Below are positions 21,688 through 32,904 of a DNA stretch of 64,000 nt, in pieces. The first letter of the stretch is position 1; the number at the start of each line of letters is the position of its first letter. The DNA is from Monodelphis domestica (Eukaryota; Chordata; Mammalia; Didelphimorphia; Didelphidae), in contig NC_077232.1 in NCBI RefSeq assembly GCF_027887165.1, forward strand, positions 80,923,483 through 80,987,482. The letters are read 5' to 3'. The translations under genes were made by a program, and so were the position numbers. A model generated the notes under the pieces. That model was not told where the DNA came from. It worked only from the letters and a program-made list of their open reading frames with translations, and did not search any database.

Positions 21688-24600
21688 TGGGTGGAATCAA
21701 GATGGCAGCCTAGAAGGAGCAGAAGTTCAGACCTCTGAATACTCTTCCTAACTGATCACAAACTGAATGCTCCCAGGGGATTGAAAATCAAATTTAAAAA
21801 CAAGACAGAGCCAAGGAACCCTCCTGCTGGACTTAATTCAAAAGGGATGCCCCCCAAAAAGCCAGAATCCGAGAACACTCAGGTTTAAGGGGAAGATAGA
21901 AGGAAGGTCCCAGAACCCATCCCCCCTCCACCCAGAGCGCTGAGATTCCAGCGGCAGTGGGAACTTCTGGGTGGGCAAAGGTGCTGGTCTGGGGGGTGTA
22001 CCTTGTGAGCAGGGCTGGCCAAGTTCAGAGCATCCAACACAGACGGCAGGGAAAGAGCTAGAGAGGGAGCATAGACCTGGCAGCCTGGCCAGAGCTGTGG
22101 AGATCCTCCATATTTACTCCAGTCTTCCAGGAAGTTCTGGACTCAGAGCCCACCCAGCCCAACTAAACTGAACTTAATCCCATCAAAAGTCTCCAGAACT
22201 CAGGGAAGTCCAGGCTCCACACCCATCCTCATTGACTGCTGGACTTTAATCCAATCAAAAGCCTCCAGAGGGCAGGGAAGCTCAAACCCCAATAACTCCC
22301 CACCAGAGACTACACTGAGAGATCTCCTGTTAAAGCTCCAAGAGAGGAGACTGACAGAAGCCCCCCAAACCAAAAAAAATTAGAGGAGCAAGAGCACAGA
22401 CAAATATGGAGAGTAAAGAAGGGGTGAATTTGAGCAAACAACAGAAAAAAGTAGAAAGAAACTACAATAGACAGCTTCTACTCAGCAAACGGAAAAGAGG
22501 GAGAGAGATCAGCAAACTATAAATCAGAAATCCCAGCAAATTGGATACAGGCTGTGGAAGAACTCAAAACATAATTAAGAGAGGCTGAAGACAATTGGGA
22601 AAAGAACTTAAAAATTAAGGTAAGTCATCTGGAAACAGAAGCACTTGAACTAAAATGAGAAAATAGTGCCTTGAAAGCCAAAATCAACCAGCTGCAAAAT
22701 GAGGCAAAGGAGATGAAAGACGAGGTAAAGAGGATGAAAGATGACCTTCAAAGAAAATCAGACCAGAATGAAAAGGATGACCAAAAAGCCAGGGATGAAA
22801 TCCAGTCTTTAAGAACCAGAATACAACAACTGGAATTAAGTGACCTCACAAGGTAGCAGGACACTATAAAACAAGACCAAAAGAATGAAAAAATTGAGGA
22901 AAATATGAAGCATCTCATTCACAAAACAGGCAATTTAGAAAATTGTTCAAGAAGAGACAATTTAAGAATCATTGGTCTACCAGAAGACCATGACAAAAGG
23001 AAAAGCCTGGACATAATACTACAGGAAATTATTCAGGAAAAATGTCCCAATATCCTAGAACAAGAGGGGAAAGTGGAGATTGAAAGAATCCACAGATCAC
23101 CTCCTGTATTTAATCCCCACTGACAACACCCAGGAATGTTATAGCCAAATTCAAAAACTATCAGACCAAAGAAAAGCTTTCTGAAAATTCTGGATGCTCT
23201 GTTCTTCTGCTAGTCTTTTTCCTGCTATTACAGCTTTTCTCTATGATATCGAGCCTGGATAGATAGTAGAGGTAGATATAGATAAACAGTATTCTCCTTC
23301 TTCCCTTCCTTTTCATTTTAAAGCCCTTTTGAATAGGTTTTCAGGACTCCAGGAGCTAACATAATAAAAATGACCATCCTACCCAAACTTATCTATTTAG
23401 TGCCATACCCATTGAACTTCCAAAAAACTTTTTTACTGAATTAGAGAAAACCATAGCAAAGTCCATTTGGAAGAACAAAGGATCAAGGATATTCAGGGAA
23501 ATCATGAAAAAAAAATACAAAGGAAGATGGCCTTGCAGTCCCAGATCTCAAACTATATTACAAAGCAGTGGTCATCAAAACAATTTGGTACTGGCTAAGA
23601 GAGAGAAAGGAGGATCAGTGGAATAGACTTGGGGTAAATGACTTTAGCAAGACAGTCTATGACAAACCCAAAGACCTCAGCTTTGGGGACAAAATCCACT
23701 ATTTGATAAAAACTGCTGGGAAAATTGGAAGACAGTGTGGGAGAGACTAGGTTTGGATCAACAGCTCACACCCTACACCAAGATAAACTCAGACTGGGTG
23801 AATGACTTGAATATAAAGAAGGAAACTATAAGTAAATTAGGTGAACACAGAATAGTATACATGTCAGACCTTTGGGAAGGGAAAGATTTTAAAACCAAGC
23901 AAGACTTAGAAAGAGTCACAAAATGTAAAATAAATAATTTTGACTACATCAAATTAAAAAGTTTTTGTACAAACAAAACCAATGTAACTAAAATTAGAAG
24001 GGAAGCAACAAATTGGGAAACAATCTTCATAACAAAAACCTCTGACAAAGGTCTAATTACTCAAATTTATAAAGAGTTAAACCAGTTGTACAAAAAAATC
24101 AAGCCATTCTCCAATTGAAAAATGGGCAAGGGACATGAATAGGTAATTTTCAGTTAAAGAAATCAAAACTATTAATAAGCACATGAAAAAGTGTTTTAAA
24201 TCTCTTATAATCAGAGAGATGCAAATCAAAACAACTCTGAGGTATCACCTCATATCTAGCAGATTGGCTAACATGACAGCAAAGGAAAGTAATGAATGCG
24301 AGAGGGGATGTGGCAAAGTGGGGACACTAATTCATTGCTGGTGGAGTTGTGAATTGATCCAACCAATTCTGGAGGGCAATTTGGAACTATGCCCAAATGG
24401 TGCTAAAAGACTGTCTGCCCTTTGATCCAGCCATAGCACTGCTGGGTTTGTACCCCAAAGAGATAATAAGGAAAAAGACTTGTACAAGAATATTCATAGC
24501 TGCTCTCTTTTTGGTGGCAAAAAATTGGAAAATGAGGGGATGCCCTTCAATTGGGAATGGCTGTTGGTGAAGGAATACTATTGTGCTAAAAGGAATAACA

Positions 24601-25075
24601 AAGTGGAGGAATTCCATGGAGACTGGAACGACCTCCAGGAAGTGATGCAGAGTGAAAGGAGCAGAACCAGGAGAACATTGTACACAGAGACTGATACACT
24701 GTGGTACAATCAAATGTAATGGACTTCTCCATTAGTGTCAATGCAATGTCCCTGAAGAATCTGGAGGGATCTAGGAGAAAAAACACTATCCACAAGCAGA
24801 GGACAAACTGTAGGAGTAAAAACACTGAGGAAAAGCAATTGCATGACTACAGGGGTTGAGGGGATATGATTGAGGAGACTCTAAATGAACACCCTAATGC
24901 AAATACCAACAACATGGAAATGGGTTCTAATCAAGGACACATGTGATAACCCAGTGGAATCTAGCATCGGCTATGTGAGGGGTGGTGGGAGGTGGGGGGG
25001 GGGGAAGAAAATGATCATTGTTTCCAATGAATAATGTATGAAAATGACCAAATAAAATAATGTTAAAAAAAAAAG
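21688..25075 (+). mobile_element. L1 LINE with large internal deletion and foreign patch
   Basis: The 5' end is typical of marsupial L1 (gggtggaatcaagatggcag, 'cctagaaggagc'). ORF1 starts near 22406 and encodes a coiled coil (KINQLQNEAKEMKDEVKRM), but it is broken by stops before 23180. From 23349 the sequence is the C-terminal part of ORF2 (WYWLRERKEDQWNRLGV, NFDYIKLKSFCTNKTN, CWWSCELIQP), frameshifted more than once. The 3' end has AATAAA and an A10 tail at about 25065-25075. The endonuclease, reverse transcriptase and the ORF1/ORF2 junction are missing and replaced by a 172 bp segment. No clear target duplication was found. The well-kept 3' part suggests a fairly recent insertion. Confidence 0.9.
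23177..23348 (+). repeat. 172 bp patch of non-L1 sequence inside the L1
   Basis: It begins after L1 ORF1 text (ctatcagaccaaagaaaag) and ends before L1 ORF2 text (aggagctaacataataaaaa). The patch matches 16838-17011 in the same orientation. The join on each side is abrupt, as in a deletion repaired with a templated insert. Confidence 0.85.
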
Positions 25076-25140
25076 CCACGGTGGCCAATCTCAATTCAGG
25101 GGTGGGGGTAGGGGTGGGGTGGGGTGAGGGTGGGGTCTGA
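24965..25140 (+). repeat. G-rich tracts flanking the L1 tail
   Basis: A run 'gaggtgggggggggggaaga' lies near the L1 3' end, and 'ggggtgggggtaggggtggg' (about 25099-25134) lies just after its A-tail. The latter has several G3-4 runs and could form a G-quadruplex. Confidence 0.6.
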
Positions 25141-25849
25141 TGACAAAACACAGTGCTCACCATCTAAAAGAGAAGCGATGGGCTTGGGGCAGCGTGAAAT
25201 CTAGTTTTTGGACATGACCAAAATGGAAATTTATTTTGCTTAAAACATGTGTACATTCGTTACTCAGGTAATTACTTCCACCACCTCTCTCCCTCCATCT
25301 CATCCTCCGTCTCCCCCTTCTCGGTCTGCCCTCCATCCACCTCTCATCTCTCTACCTAATGCTTGTTGATTTCAATTGAGTGCCTCTACTAGACCCAGAA
25401 CCCTCTTGTCACTCCCCTTTTTATGCCCAGCTTTCTGCACTCTGGCAAGGCATCTCATGCCTCTCGGATGCATTTCTCAGTCATTCAACAAGAATTTATT
25501 AAACAAGCCTCCTGTGCCAGGCACATAAGACAACCGAAGACAAAAAGGAGACAATCTGTGCTCTGAAGGAGCTTCTCTTTTACTCCTCAGAAAGACAGCA
25601 TGATAGAGAGCAGAGAATGCCAGCCTGGGAGTCAAACAATATCAGTAGTACCTCCTTCACAGATTCATTGTAAGGATGAAATGAGATCGTGTTTTTAAAA
25701 TGCTATAAAAGTGTGAGCTGGGAAAAGGGCATCATGTTTAGACAAGAAGCTTCTTGAGGGTGTCTGTCTCATATACACACAGTGTTCTGTATACAGGAGG
25801 GTATAAATCTGTGTCAAATTAATTCAAGTAAACATTCTCATGTGCAAAT
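25141..25849. repeat. Intergenic stretch with MIR-like and L2-tail pieces
   Basis: 25480-25580 has 'caagaatttattaaacaagc' and 'aaaaaggagacaatctgtgc'. 25596-25740 is MIR (agagcagagaatgccagcct, 'aaaatgctataaaagtgtga'). About 25745-25820 resembles an L2 end. Confidence 0.5.
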
Positions 25850-25887
<38 letters not shown>

Positions 25888-25892
25888 ACACA
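25850..25892 (+). repeat. (CA)n microsatellite
   Basis: About 20 CA units with one CATA interruption. Confidence 0.95.
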
Positions 25893-26044
25893 ATCTATCT
25901 TTTGGATATAACACATTTTTGCCCAAACTGGAGGTGAGTAAATTGATTGGGCTTGTCTCCCCCAAAAGAAGAATCAGCATCAAACCAGGGGACTTACAAA
26001 ACTGGACCAGGCACACACAGTTTACCTTTAACATCTATGACCCT

Positions 26045-26480
26045 GGGTCTGGAGTCAGGAGCACTCCTCTTCCTGAGTTCAAATCTGGCCTCAGACATTT
26101 ACTAGCTGTGTGACCATGGGCAAGTCACTTAACTCTGTTTTCCTCAGTTTCCTCATCTATAAAATGAGCTGGGGGGGGGGCAGCTGGGTAGCTCAGTGGA
26201 TTGAGAGCCAGCCCTAGAGACGGGAGGTCCTAGGTTCAAATCTGGCCTCAGTCACTTCCCAGCTGTGTGACCCTGGGCAAGTCACTTGACCCCCATTGCT
26301 TAGCCCTTACCACTCTTCTGCCTTGGAGCCAATACACAGTATTGACTCCAAGACGGAAGGTAAGGGTTTTTATTTAAAAAAAAAATGAGCTGGAGAAGGA
26401 AATGGTAAACTGCTCCCATATCTTTGCCAAGAAAACCCCAAATGGGGTCAAGAAGACTCAGATACAACTGAAAACTGAAC
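26045..26480 (+). repeat. Family B SINE split by a family A SINE
   Basis: The outer family B element starts near 'ctggagtcaggagcactcct', is interrupted after 26172, and resumes at 26382 with 'gagaaggaaatggtaaactg' and 'gccaagaaaaccccaaatgg'. The interruption is bounded by a perfect 12 bp duplication, aaaatgagctgg (26161-26172 and 26382-26393). Confidence 0.9.
26173..26381 (+). repeat. Marsupial tRNA-derived SINE (family A), nested
   Basis: A nearly canonical copy: 'cagctgggtagctcagtgga' (box A-like), 'gtcctaggttcaaatctggc' (box B), 'ccctgggcaagtcacttgac', 'agacggaaggtaagggtttt' and an A-tail. It is inserted in the family B element with a 12 bp target duplication, so family A is the younger of the two here. 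Confidence 0.95.
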
Positions 26481-26539
26481 AACAATCATTACACAGTTTC
26501 ATCCTTATCACAGCAAAAATACGAATATTTTTTACATGT

Positions 26540-26730
26540 TCTTCATGATAGTACTGTGAGACAGAGGGTAAAAGTATTAATAGCCCCATTTTACAGAGGA
26601 GGAAGCTGAGACTCAGAAGTTAAGAGACTTGGCTCAGAAGTTAAAAGATACAGTCACATGGCTTATAAATGTCAGAGGCAGTATATAAAACCCAAATGAC
26701 TTGATTCATATAGTTCAGCCTCCTTTCCAT
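26540..26730 (-). repeat. MIR SINE
   Basis: It has 'agccccattttacagaggag', 'gaagctgagactcagaagtt' and 'agtcacatggcttataaatg', with a small local duplication of 'ggctcagaagttaa'. Confidence 0.6.
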
Positions 26731-27389
26731 CCCACTAGTTAATCAACGAGTATTTATTGGGAGCAACTGGGTAGCCTAGAGGATTGAGAACCAGGCCTAG
26801 AGACAGGAGGTCCTAGGTTCTGTAAACCTTAAAATTTCTTAGACTTATGAATGTTGGAAATTTCCCCATTGGGAAATTTCATACTTGAAACAATTTCCTA
26901 CTGATAGTAAGAACTCTATTGGAATGTGAAACTCCTTGGCATGGGAGGATCCTTCTCCTCCCTACTTAAGACTACTTTAGGACAGAAACCTTTTGCTAAA
27001 CAATGGAAAGGGCTTTGACCTATGCTTAAGCATAGAACAGGAAGTTCTTTGAGTCATGATTGATTTTAGAATTGATACAATAGAGATACTTGGAATGACA
27101 GAACCAGGTCTTGGAACTTCCAATCTCCACCCTACTCAGAGTAACAGGATTTAGGAAGGGCTGCAGCAAAGATCAAGATTTAATTATTTGAAAATATGAC
27201 CTTCAACAGACATGTGCAAAGGGGAGAGACCTCTGGGCGGTCCTGGGTTAAGCTAGAGCCTCCATTGGCACAGGGGAGACATCGACAGTGATTGGTAGAT
27301 GTGAGAACTGAGGGGAGGGGACTTAGATGGTTTCCAAAAAGATAGCGGGCGTCTGAGGACTGGGGGGAGGTTGCTTGGAAAGAGGGAGA

Positions 27390-27485
27390 GGAGGTTTTGC
27401 TCTGAGGAGGTTTTGCTCTGAGGAGGTTTTGCTCTGAGGAGGTTTTGCTCTGAGAGGTTTTGCTCTGAGTTGTTTTGCTCTGAAG
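27390..27485 (+). repeat. Minisatellite inside the LTR
   Basis: Around six units of the theme 'gaggttttgctctgag' (13-16 bp), the first four nearly identical. Confidence 0.9.
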
Positions 27486-27709
27486 GAGTCTGAGAGGAGA
27501 GAGGTCCTGGAGGGGGAGCTCCTGGAGAGGTCTGAGAGGAGGGCTTGCTCTGAAGGAGGCTGGAGGTGGAGGCCCCTGAGACTGTTTCTCCATTTTGGTC
27601 ACGTGAGTGATAGGGACTGATCTCTTTTCTTTGCCTCAGTTATCTAAGGGCTTGGGCCTTTGGCCCAGCCTAAGCAGAGGGGGTATTTAAGCCCTATTCC
27701 CTTCTCTCC

Positions 27710-27713
<4 letters not shown>

Positions 27714-27774
<61 letters not shown>
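27714..27774 (+). repeat. (CT)n microsatellite inside the LTR
   Basis: About 30 CT units just upstream of the LTR poly(A) region. Confidence 0.95.
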
Positions 27775-27775
<1 letters not shown>

Positions 27776-28054
27776 ATACCTTTCTTCCTCCTGTTTGTAA
27801 TTAAAAACTCCATAAAAGGTTGACTGCTGACTTGAGTTTTCATTTAGGAATTACATAGCTGAATTCCTTGGCGACCTTAAATTAATATATATCAGTCTTT
27901 TAAAGTGATTTCCATGTCACAGTTCAAATCTGGCCTCAGACACTTCCCAGCTGTGTGACCCTGGGCAAGTCACTTGACTCCCATTGCCTAGCCCTTATCG
28001 CTCTTCTGCCTTGGAACACAGTATTGATTCTAAGACAGAAGGTAAGAGTTTAAA

Positions 28055-28640
28055 AGCAATTTATTAAGCATCTACTATGTGTTAGGAACTATTCCAAGCA
28101 CTGGGGATACAAAGAAAGACAAAAGACAATCCTTGCTCCCAAGGAACTCATAGTCTACTAGGGAAGCTAGCATGCAAACAATTATGTTCAGATAAGCTAT
28201 AAACAGGATAGATCTGACATCATCAACAGAGGGGACGGCACTAGAATTCAGAGGGATCAACAAAGGTTCTTATAGAAAGTGGGATTATGTGGAAGAAGCC
28301 AAGGGAAGGCAAGGCACAGAGATGAGGAAGAAGAGCATTCCAGGAATGGGGGAGAGCCAGTGGCAATGCCCAAAGTCCAGAGAGAGATTGTTTTGTAGGA
28401 AGAACAGCAGGGACACCAGTGTCACTGTGTAGGTCCAAGAGGGCATAGTGTCGGGAGTAGACATGGAAGGGGGAATATAAGATGTAAGAAGACTGGAAAG
28501 GGAGGGAGAGGCAGGTGAGGAAGAGATGATGGGCAGAGCATTTTGTATTTTAATCTGAAGGTCACAGAGAGCCACTGGAATTGACTGAGTAGGGCTGAGC
28601 AAGATGGATTATTGGATAAGAGAGAGATGGAAGCTATGAC
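28055..28640. repeat. MIR-like element (+) and L2 (-)
   Basis: 28055-28270 has 'ttattaagcatctactatgt', 'ggatacaaagaaagacaaaa' and 'agggaagctagcatgcaaac', a pattern that recurs at 30990, 44500 and 54660. 28300-28640 is reversed L2 (gcattccaggaatgggggag, 'tgaaggtcacagagagccac'). The 105-codon frame across it is not a host gene. Confidence 0.6.
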
Positions 28641-28659
28641 TAACAAGGATGAGACTTAT

Positions 28660-29105
28660 TCTATCAGGAATCAGACTCAAGACAAACAGTGTAGGTCCAT
28701 CAGAATGTGGATCATCTAATGCAAGCCTCCCAGTTTACAGAAGGGGAAACTGAGACCAGGAAGAGGAAGTATCTTATCCAGAGTCTAATAGCTCCTGGCA
28801 TAAAGCAAGCACTTAATAAATGCTTATTTGGTAATTGATTGCCCCGTCACATATTATTGAATAGCAAATTCAAATTGAGGTCTTCTAATTTCAGTGCTGG
28901 TGGTTTTCCCTTTGCAATACCCTGCCTCTTCTTTGTCCTTTCATTCTTATTTATTTATACTCATATGGTTTTCATTAGTGTGGACTCCATTCTTCTGGTT
29001 CTGCTTTGCATGATTTCATAATTTTTTCCCAGATGTTTTTGAATTCTCATATTTTCTAGCCAAAATTGCATTATAGTATATTATAGTTTATTATGCTATA
29101 CTATA
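28660..29105. repeat. MIR3-like fragment and unclassified repeat-like sequence
   Basis: 28690-28835 has 'gcaagcctcccagtttacag', 'aaggggaaactgagaccagg' and 'aagcaagcacttaataaatg'. Beyond that, the text up to 29105 (catatggttttcattagtgt, 'aaaattgcattatagtatat') is unclassified. Confidence 0.45.
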
Positions 29106-29154
29106 TATATATAGTATAGTATAGTATAGTATAGTATAGTATAGTATAGTATAT
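29106..29154 (+). repeat. (TATAG)n microsatellite
   Basis: About nine TATAG units follow a short TA run. Confidence 0.95.
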
Positions 29155-29309
29155 TAATGTTCCATTATTTATGTAACCCTCCCCTAATGCTGGGAATCTA
29201 GGCTGTTAAATGATATAACTGCACACACAAAAAAGTCTTTAAACAGATTTTTGTTTGTTTAAAAAAAAAACCAACTCAGGAGTTTATTTTAAGAACCTAT
29301 GAAGTGGGG

Positions 29310-30325
29310 CAAATGGCTGCCTCAATATATAGAGGCCCAGACTTTGGGATGGAAGGTCCTGGGTTCAAATGTGACCTCAGACACTTCCTAGCTTTGTGAC
29401 CCTACGCAAGTCACTTAACCCCCATTGCCTAACTCTTACCACTCTTCTACCTTGGAAATGTACACTTAGTATTGTAGGAAATACATTTTTATGGTTTGAC
29501 TAAAATATATGAAAATTATAAATAATATGGTAGTTGCTGATTTAAAGTATTATTGCTCACAGTCAAAATGACTTTCAATAGCTTTTATTTACAAAAGAGG
29601 TGGAAATAGTGAAAGTAGAGAACAATACTGAGTGAAAGTACAGAAAGGTAGTGAAGACATTTAGCTTATCTATCTAAATAGTTGTCTGGTGCTCAACTCA
29701 GCCAGGATTTGACCTTCAGCCAGAATTAAGCTCTCTCCAGAAGACAGGAAAGCCAGCTATTCATTCACTCAAATTCCCTCCAAGAGGTAGATCAAGACGA
29801 TGACTTGAGCTGAAGATGACTTGTGGGGATGACTTTCTTCTTGAAGCTGACCCTCTAGCCCCAGAAATTCAGGGCCTTTTATGGTGGCTTCTTGTCCCTT
29901 CCTCTCTTTACAGGGGCCAATCACAGTTTCCAAATTGCCCAGACACTGCCCAGGGGGATAGTATCTGTGGGATCCACTTCTCACCTTCTAGAATGGTAAA
30001 TTCTCATCAAAAGGGTTCACAGATTCCTGGCTGATTGAGCTTCTGAAGGTGTGAATTCTCTAAGTGGTTTATGAGTTTCTCCACCTAGTTCAAGCTTTTG
30101 ATGATTCAATCAAAAGGTAGACCAAGGAGAGTTAATCCCATCTTCATAATCTAGTGAGGTACTAAGTAGGGGTACTTAAATTATTGTTAACCAAAGTGTT
30201 AACTCCAACTAGGCAAAAAGAATAAAGGATTCCTTTTTTACAAGTGTAAACTCAGAATAGGCAAAGAAAATCAAGAATTTCCTTTCACAGTATCCAATCT
30301 AGGACAGAAGGTAAGAGTTTAAAAA
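29310..30325 (+). repeat. Family A SINE split by a second solo LTR
   Basis: The SINE head and body run from 29310 to 29472 (ggtcctgggttcaaatgtga, 'ccttggaaatgtacacttag'). The tail resumes after the LTR ('aggacagaaggtaagagttt'). Confidence 0.85.
29473..30289 (-). mobile_element. Solo LTR (fossil endogenous retrovirus), - strand
   Basis: An 817 bp segment runs from TGTAGGAAAT to CTTTCACA with a 4 bp duplication GTAT (29469-29472 and 30290-30293). Reading the - strand it starts TGTGAAAGG, has a TATA-like box (ccataaaagg, near 29880) and an AATAAA near 29582, and ends ATTTCCTACA. These signals set the orientation. No internal genes remain. It interrupts a family A SINE and is therefore younger than it. 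Confidence 0.8.
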
Positions 30326-30359
30326 ATAAGAACCTATAAACAAAGCAGAGGGTTCTTTC

Positions 30360-30540
30360 ATGCCACACCATAATTCCTAACCCTCTGAATCCTAGGGCTA
30401 GAATTTACTTTGTATTTGATATATGTTATCTCCCCTGATAGAATAAACTTCCAGAGCAAGGACAGTTTTATTTCTGTCTTGGTATCTTTAGAATCTAAAA
30501 CACTGTAGGCATTTAATAAATGCTTGTTGAGTGAAGTATT
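30360..30540 (+). repeat. L2 3' end
   Basis: It has 'aataaacttccagagcaagg', 'acagttttatttctgtcttg' and 'ggcatttaataaatgcttgt'. Confidence 0.55.
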
Positions 30541-30774
30541 CCATGTTGAAGGTTCCATGAACTTAATAAAAAGGGTATTAGAAACTCCATCTTCTTAGTC
30601 TCTAGACTCTGCTACCATGACAATTGGAAATTCTCTCTTATTCCTTTTAGAGATAAAGTTAAATCTCTATCCAAAAAAAAAAAGAGGTGCCAGAGAGACC
30701 CATCTTCTGGACTGGTTGTGCCACTAAGAGTTCCATAGTCTTGTTTCAGGACTGTTCCTTTCTTTGTAAAAACA

Positions 30775-31800
30775 AAATTAATTTAGCTATTCTGGAAAAA
30801 AAATTGAAATTCTGCAAGGAGAGTTACTGAAGTGTCCATCCTTTTAGCCAGTCACCCTACTACTGGATTTATATCCAAAGAAGTCAATGACAAAAAGAAA
30901 AATATCCCATATATATCAAAATGTTCAGAGTAGCACTGTTTATAAGAGTACATACACACACACAGACACACACAGACACACACAGAAACAAATTATGTTC
31001 CAATCAACAAATACTTATTAATCAACTCCTTTACTATTGGGGATACAAAGAAAAATCAAAGCATTCCTTGCTGTCAGGGTAGACCACATGAGAGAGTACA
31101 TTAGCAGTTGTCAAGGAAGGTGGCCACCAGAAAAGGCTTCCTATAGAAGATGGTACCCACTGATTGGAGGAGAGTTGAATCTGTTGTGGTCTATATACAT
31201 ATGATATTCATTGTAATATAATACAGTATTATTATATACTTTGTTATTTATATAAATATTATAATTATAACCTAATAACATTTCATATATTATATAATTT
31301 ATATATTATTATATATTATATATAACTTGTTAGTGTATTATTAAATGTTATTAAATATTACTTTTAAATTAAATGTTTAATTATTTTATTTTTATTTTTA
31401 ACTTTAATTTAATAATGATATAGAATACTATAATATATAATTATTTAATTTAAAATTTAACTTATAATTTAATCATTTAACATTAAATTAAATAATGTCT
31501 GATAAATGCATTAATGTATTATTAAATTCTATATAACACATAATGCATTAATGGAATGGAATGGATGGAATATCATATGATTCTGTTATATAACATAATG
31601 AAACATTATTGTGTTAAAAGCAACAACAAATATGAAGACTTTAGAGAAACAGGTGAAAACCTGTATGAACGGATGCAGAGTAGAGACAGTAGAACCAGGA
31701 CTACAACGGAATTCAGGCCATTCATGACAAATGATGAATGAAAAATCCACATCCTTTCTGTTAGGCAGCAAGCCATGAATGTGGAAGCTACATACTGTCA
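30775..31800 (+). repeat. Old L1 3' fragment interrupted by other repeats
   Basis: 30775-30950 has L1-like 'agtcaccctactactggatt', 'tatatccaaagaagtcaatg' and 'gtagcactgtttataagag'. 31545-31800 has 'gaaacattattgtgttaaaa', 'aactggatgcag'-type text (tgaacggatgcagagtagag) and 'agaaccaggactacaac', the L1 3' UTR end. Between them lie a CA-rich run (30955-30990), a MIR-like element (30990-31190) and an AT-rich block (31190-31540). Confidence 0.55.
31190..31540. repeat. AT-rich low-complexity block
   Basis: Nearly pure A/T with repeated ATTAAA, TATATAA and AATTTAA words. It probably arose by expansion of short AT repeats. A similar block lies at 32225-32385. Confidence 0.85.
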
Positions 31801-31869
31801 GTATCTATGTTCTACATGGTTTCACTTTGCTTCTTCTTATGGGAAGTCCCTGAGCAGGTGGGGTGGAGG

Positions 31870-32470
31870 GAGGCATTCATGCTTCAGCATTGAGGTGTCA
31901 AGTGAACAAGCATTTATTAAGCACCTACTATTTTCGAGGCATTGTTGTAATTAAGTGTTTGTCACAGAGCATCAACAAAAAGGCAAGATGAGATCAAGCT
32001 TATGCTTTCTTGATACTTTATGTCTTCTCATTATAAAGGTTTAAATGTTTTCATTCCCATTGCTGAGAGGATTCAATGTAGTCAAAGTTGGTTGACTTTT
32101 GGTGAGGCTGGATCTAATGCTGCTGCTCATAGAATTAATATTCTAGCAGCCCAGGCCTTGGGGGTATATAGACATCTCTTACTGGGCTCCAAATTATGTG
32201 TGTGCATAATCTTTCATCATAGATTTTAGATATAGAAACATTTATAAATATATTATTAAATTATATATTACATATATAAATATGTTATTAAAGTATGTTA
32301 CATATTTGATTGTATAATATATTATTAAATTATATTTTACATATATAAGTACAATATATATAAATTATCTGCAACAAATATTAATTTGAAAACCTTAAAG
32401 AGCTATATAAGTGTGAGCTTGTTCTTGTCACTGTGAGTTATTGTTAGAGTATTTTAGGATTTCCCTACCA
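31870..32470. other. Unclassified sequence and second AT-rich block
   Basis: A MIR-like start (caagcatttattaagcacct) lies at about 31905. 32040-32220 is unclassified. 32225-32385 is AT-rich low-complexity (tatattattaaattatatat). Confidence 0.45.
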
Positions 32471-32479
32471 AGAGAAATA

Positions 32480-32760
32480 ATAATAGTAATAATAATAGCT
32501 AGCATTTATATAGGGCTTACTAGGTGCCAGGCACTGTGCTAAGTGCTTTACAATTATTATCTTACTTGATCCTCATAACCATGTTGTGAGGTAAGTGTGA
32601 TTATTATCCCCATTTAATAGATGAAGAAACCGAATCAAACAGAGATTAACTTTTGGCCCAGAGTTACATAGTTAGTAAATGTCTTGAGGCTGACTTTCAA
32701 CTCAGGTCTTCCTGACTCTAGACCTAGTGCTCTTATCCTCTTATGCCACTCAATCTTTAG
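32480..32760 (-). repeat. MIR SINE, nearly full length
   Basis: It has 'aataatagctagcatttata', 'ctaggtgccaggcactgtgc', 'cctcataaccatgttgtgag', 'ttatccccatttaatagatg' and 'caactcaggtcttcctgact'. Confidence 0.85.
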
Positions 32761-32904
32761 ACTGGGAAGGAAAGAACACAAGTGGATAACAAGAGTCAAA
32801 AGCCCATGGTAAGCAGGAAGTGATAAGAGAACTTAGCTGCCTTTAGTGTGTTTCAAACCTGGATGAAACTATCCAAGATTATACAATTGGTAGCTTCTGT
32901 CATT

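Larger units (their letters stand above)
26821..27921 (+). mobile_element. Solo LTR (fossil endogenous retrovirus, ERV1-like)
   Basis: A 1101 bp segment begins TGTAAACC and ends TGTCACA, flanked by a 4 bp duplication GTTC (26817-26820 and 27922-27925), the size usual for class I (ERV1) elements. A TATA-like 'gggggtatttaagccc' lies near 27680, and a poly(A) signal variant (aattaaaaactcc) near 27800. Between them are a 16 bp-unit tandem array and a long CT microsatellite. It is a lone LTR left by recombination, with no viral genes. The insertion postdates the family A SINE it interrupts. Confidence 0.85.
26759..28050 (+). repeat. Family A SINE split by a solo LTR
   Basis: The SINE head (26759-26820, ending 'gaggtcctaggttc') resumes at 27926 (aaatctggcctcagacactt) and runs to 'gacagaaggtaagagttta'. 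Without the LTR and one copy of GTTC the SINE is continuous. Confidence 0.9.

Noticed and set aside
23735-24118. 127-codon frame that looks like a conserved protein
   Set aside because: It is the C-terminal part of L1 ORF2, not a host gene.
27180-27602. 140-codon frame with repeated QSKTS-like units
   Set aside because: It falls in the minisatellite of a solo LTR. The repetition is in the DNA, and no protein is implied.
28285-28602. 105-codon - strand frame with a membrane-like pattern
   Set aside because: Lies in a reversed L2. The hydrophobic pattern comes from C/T-rich L2 text.
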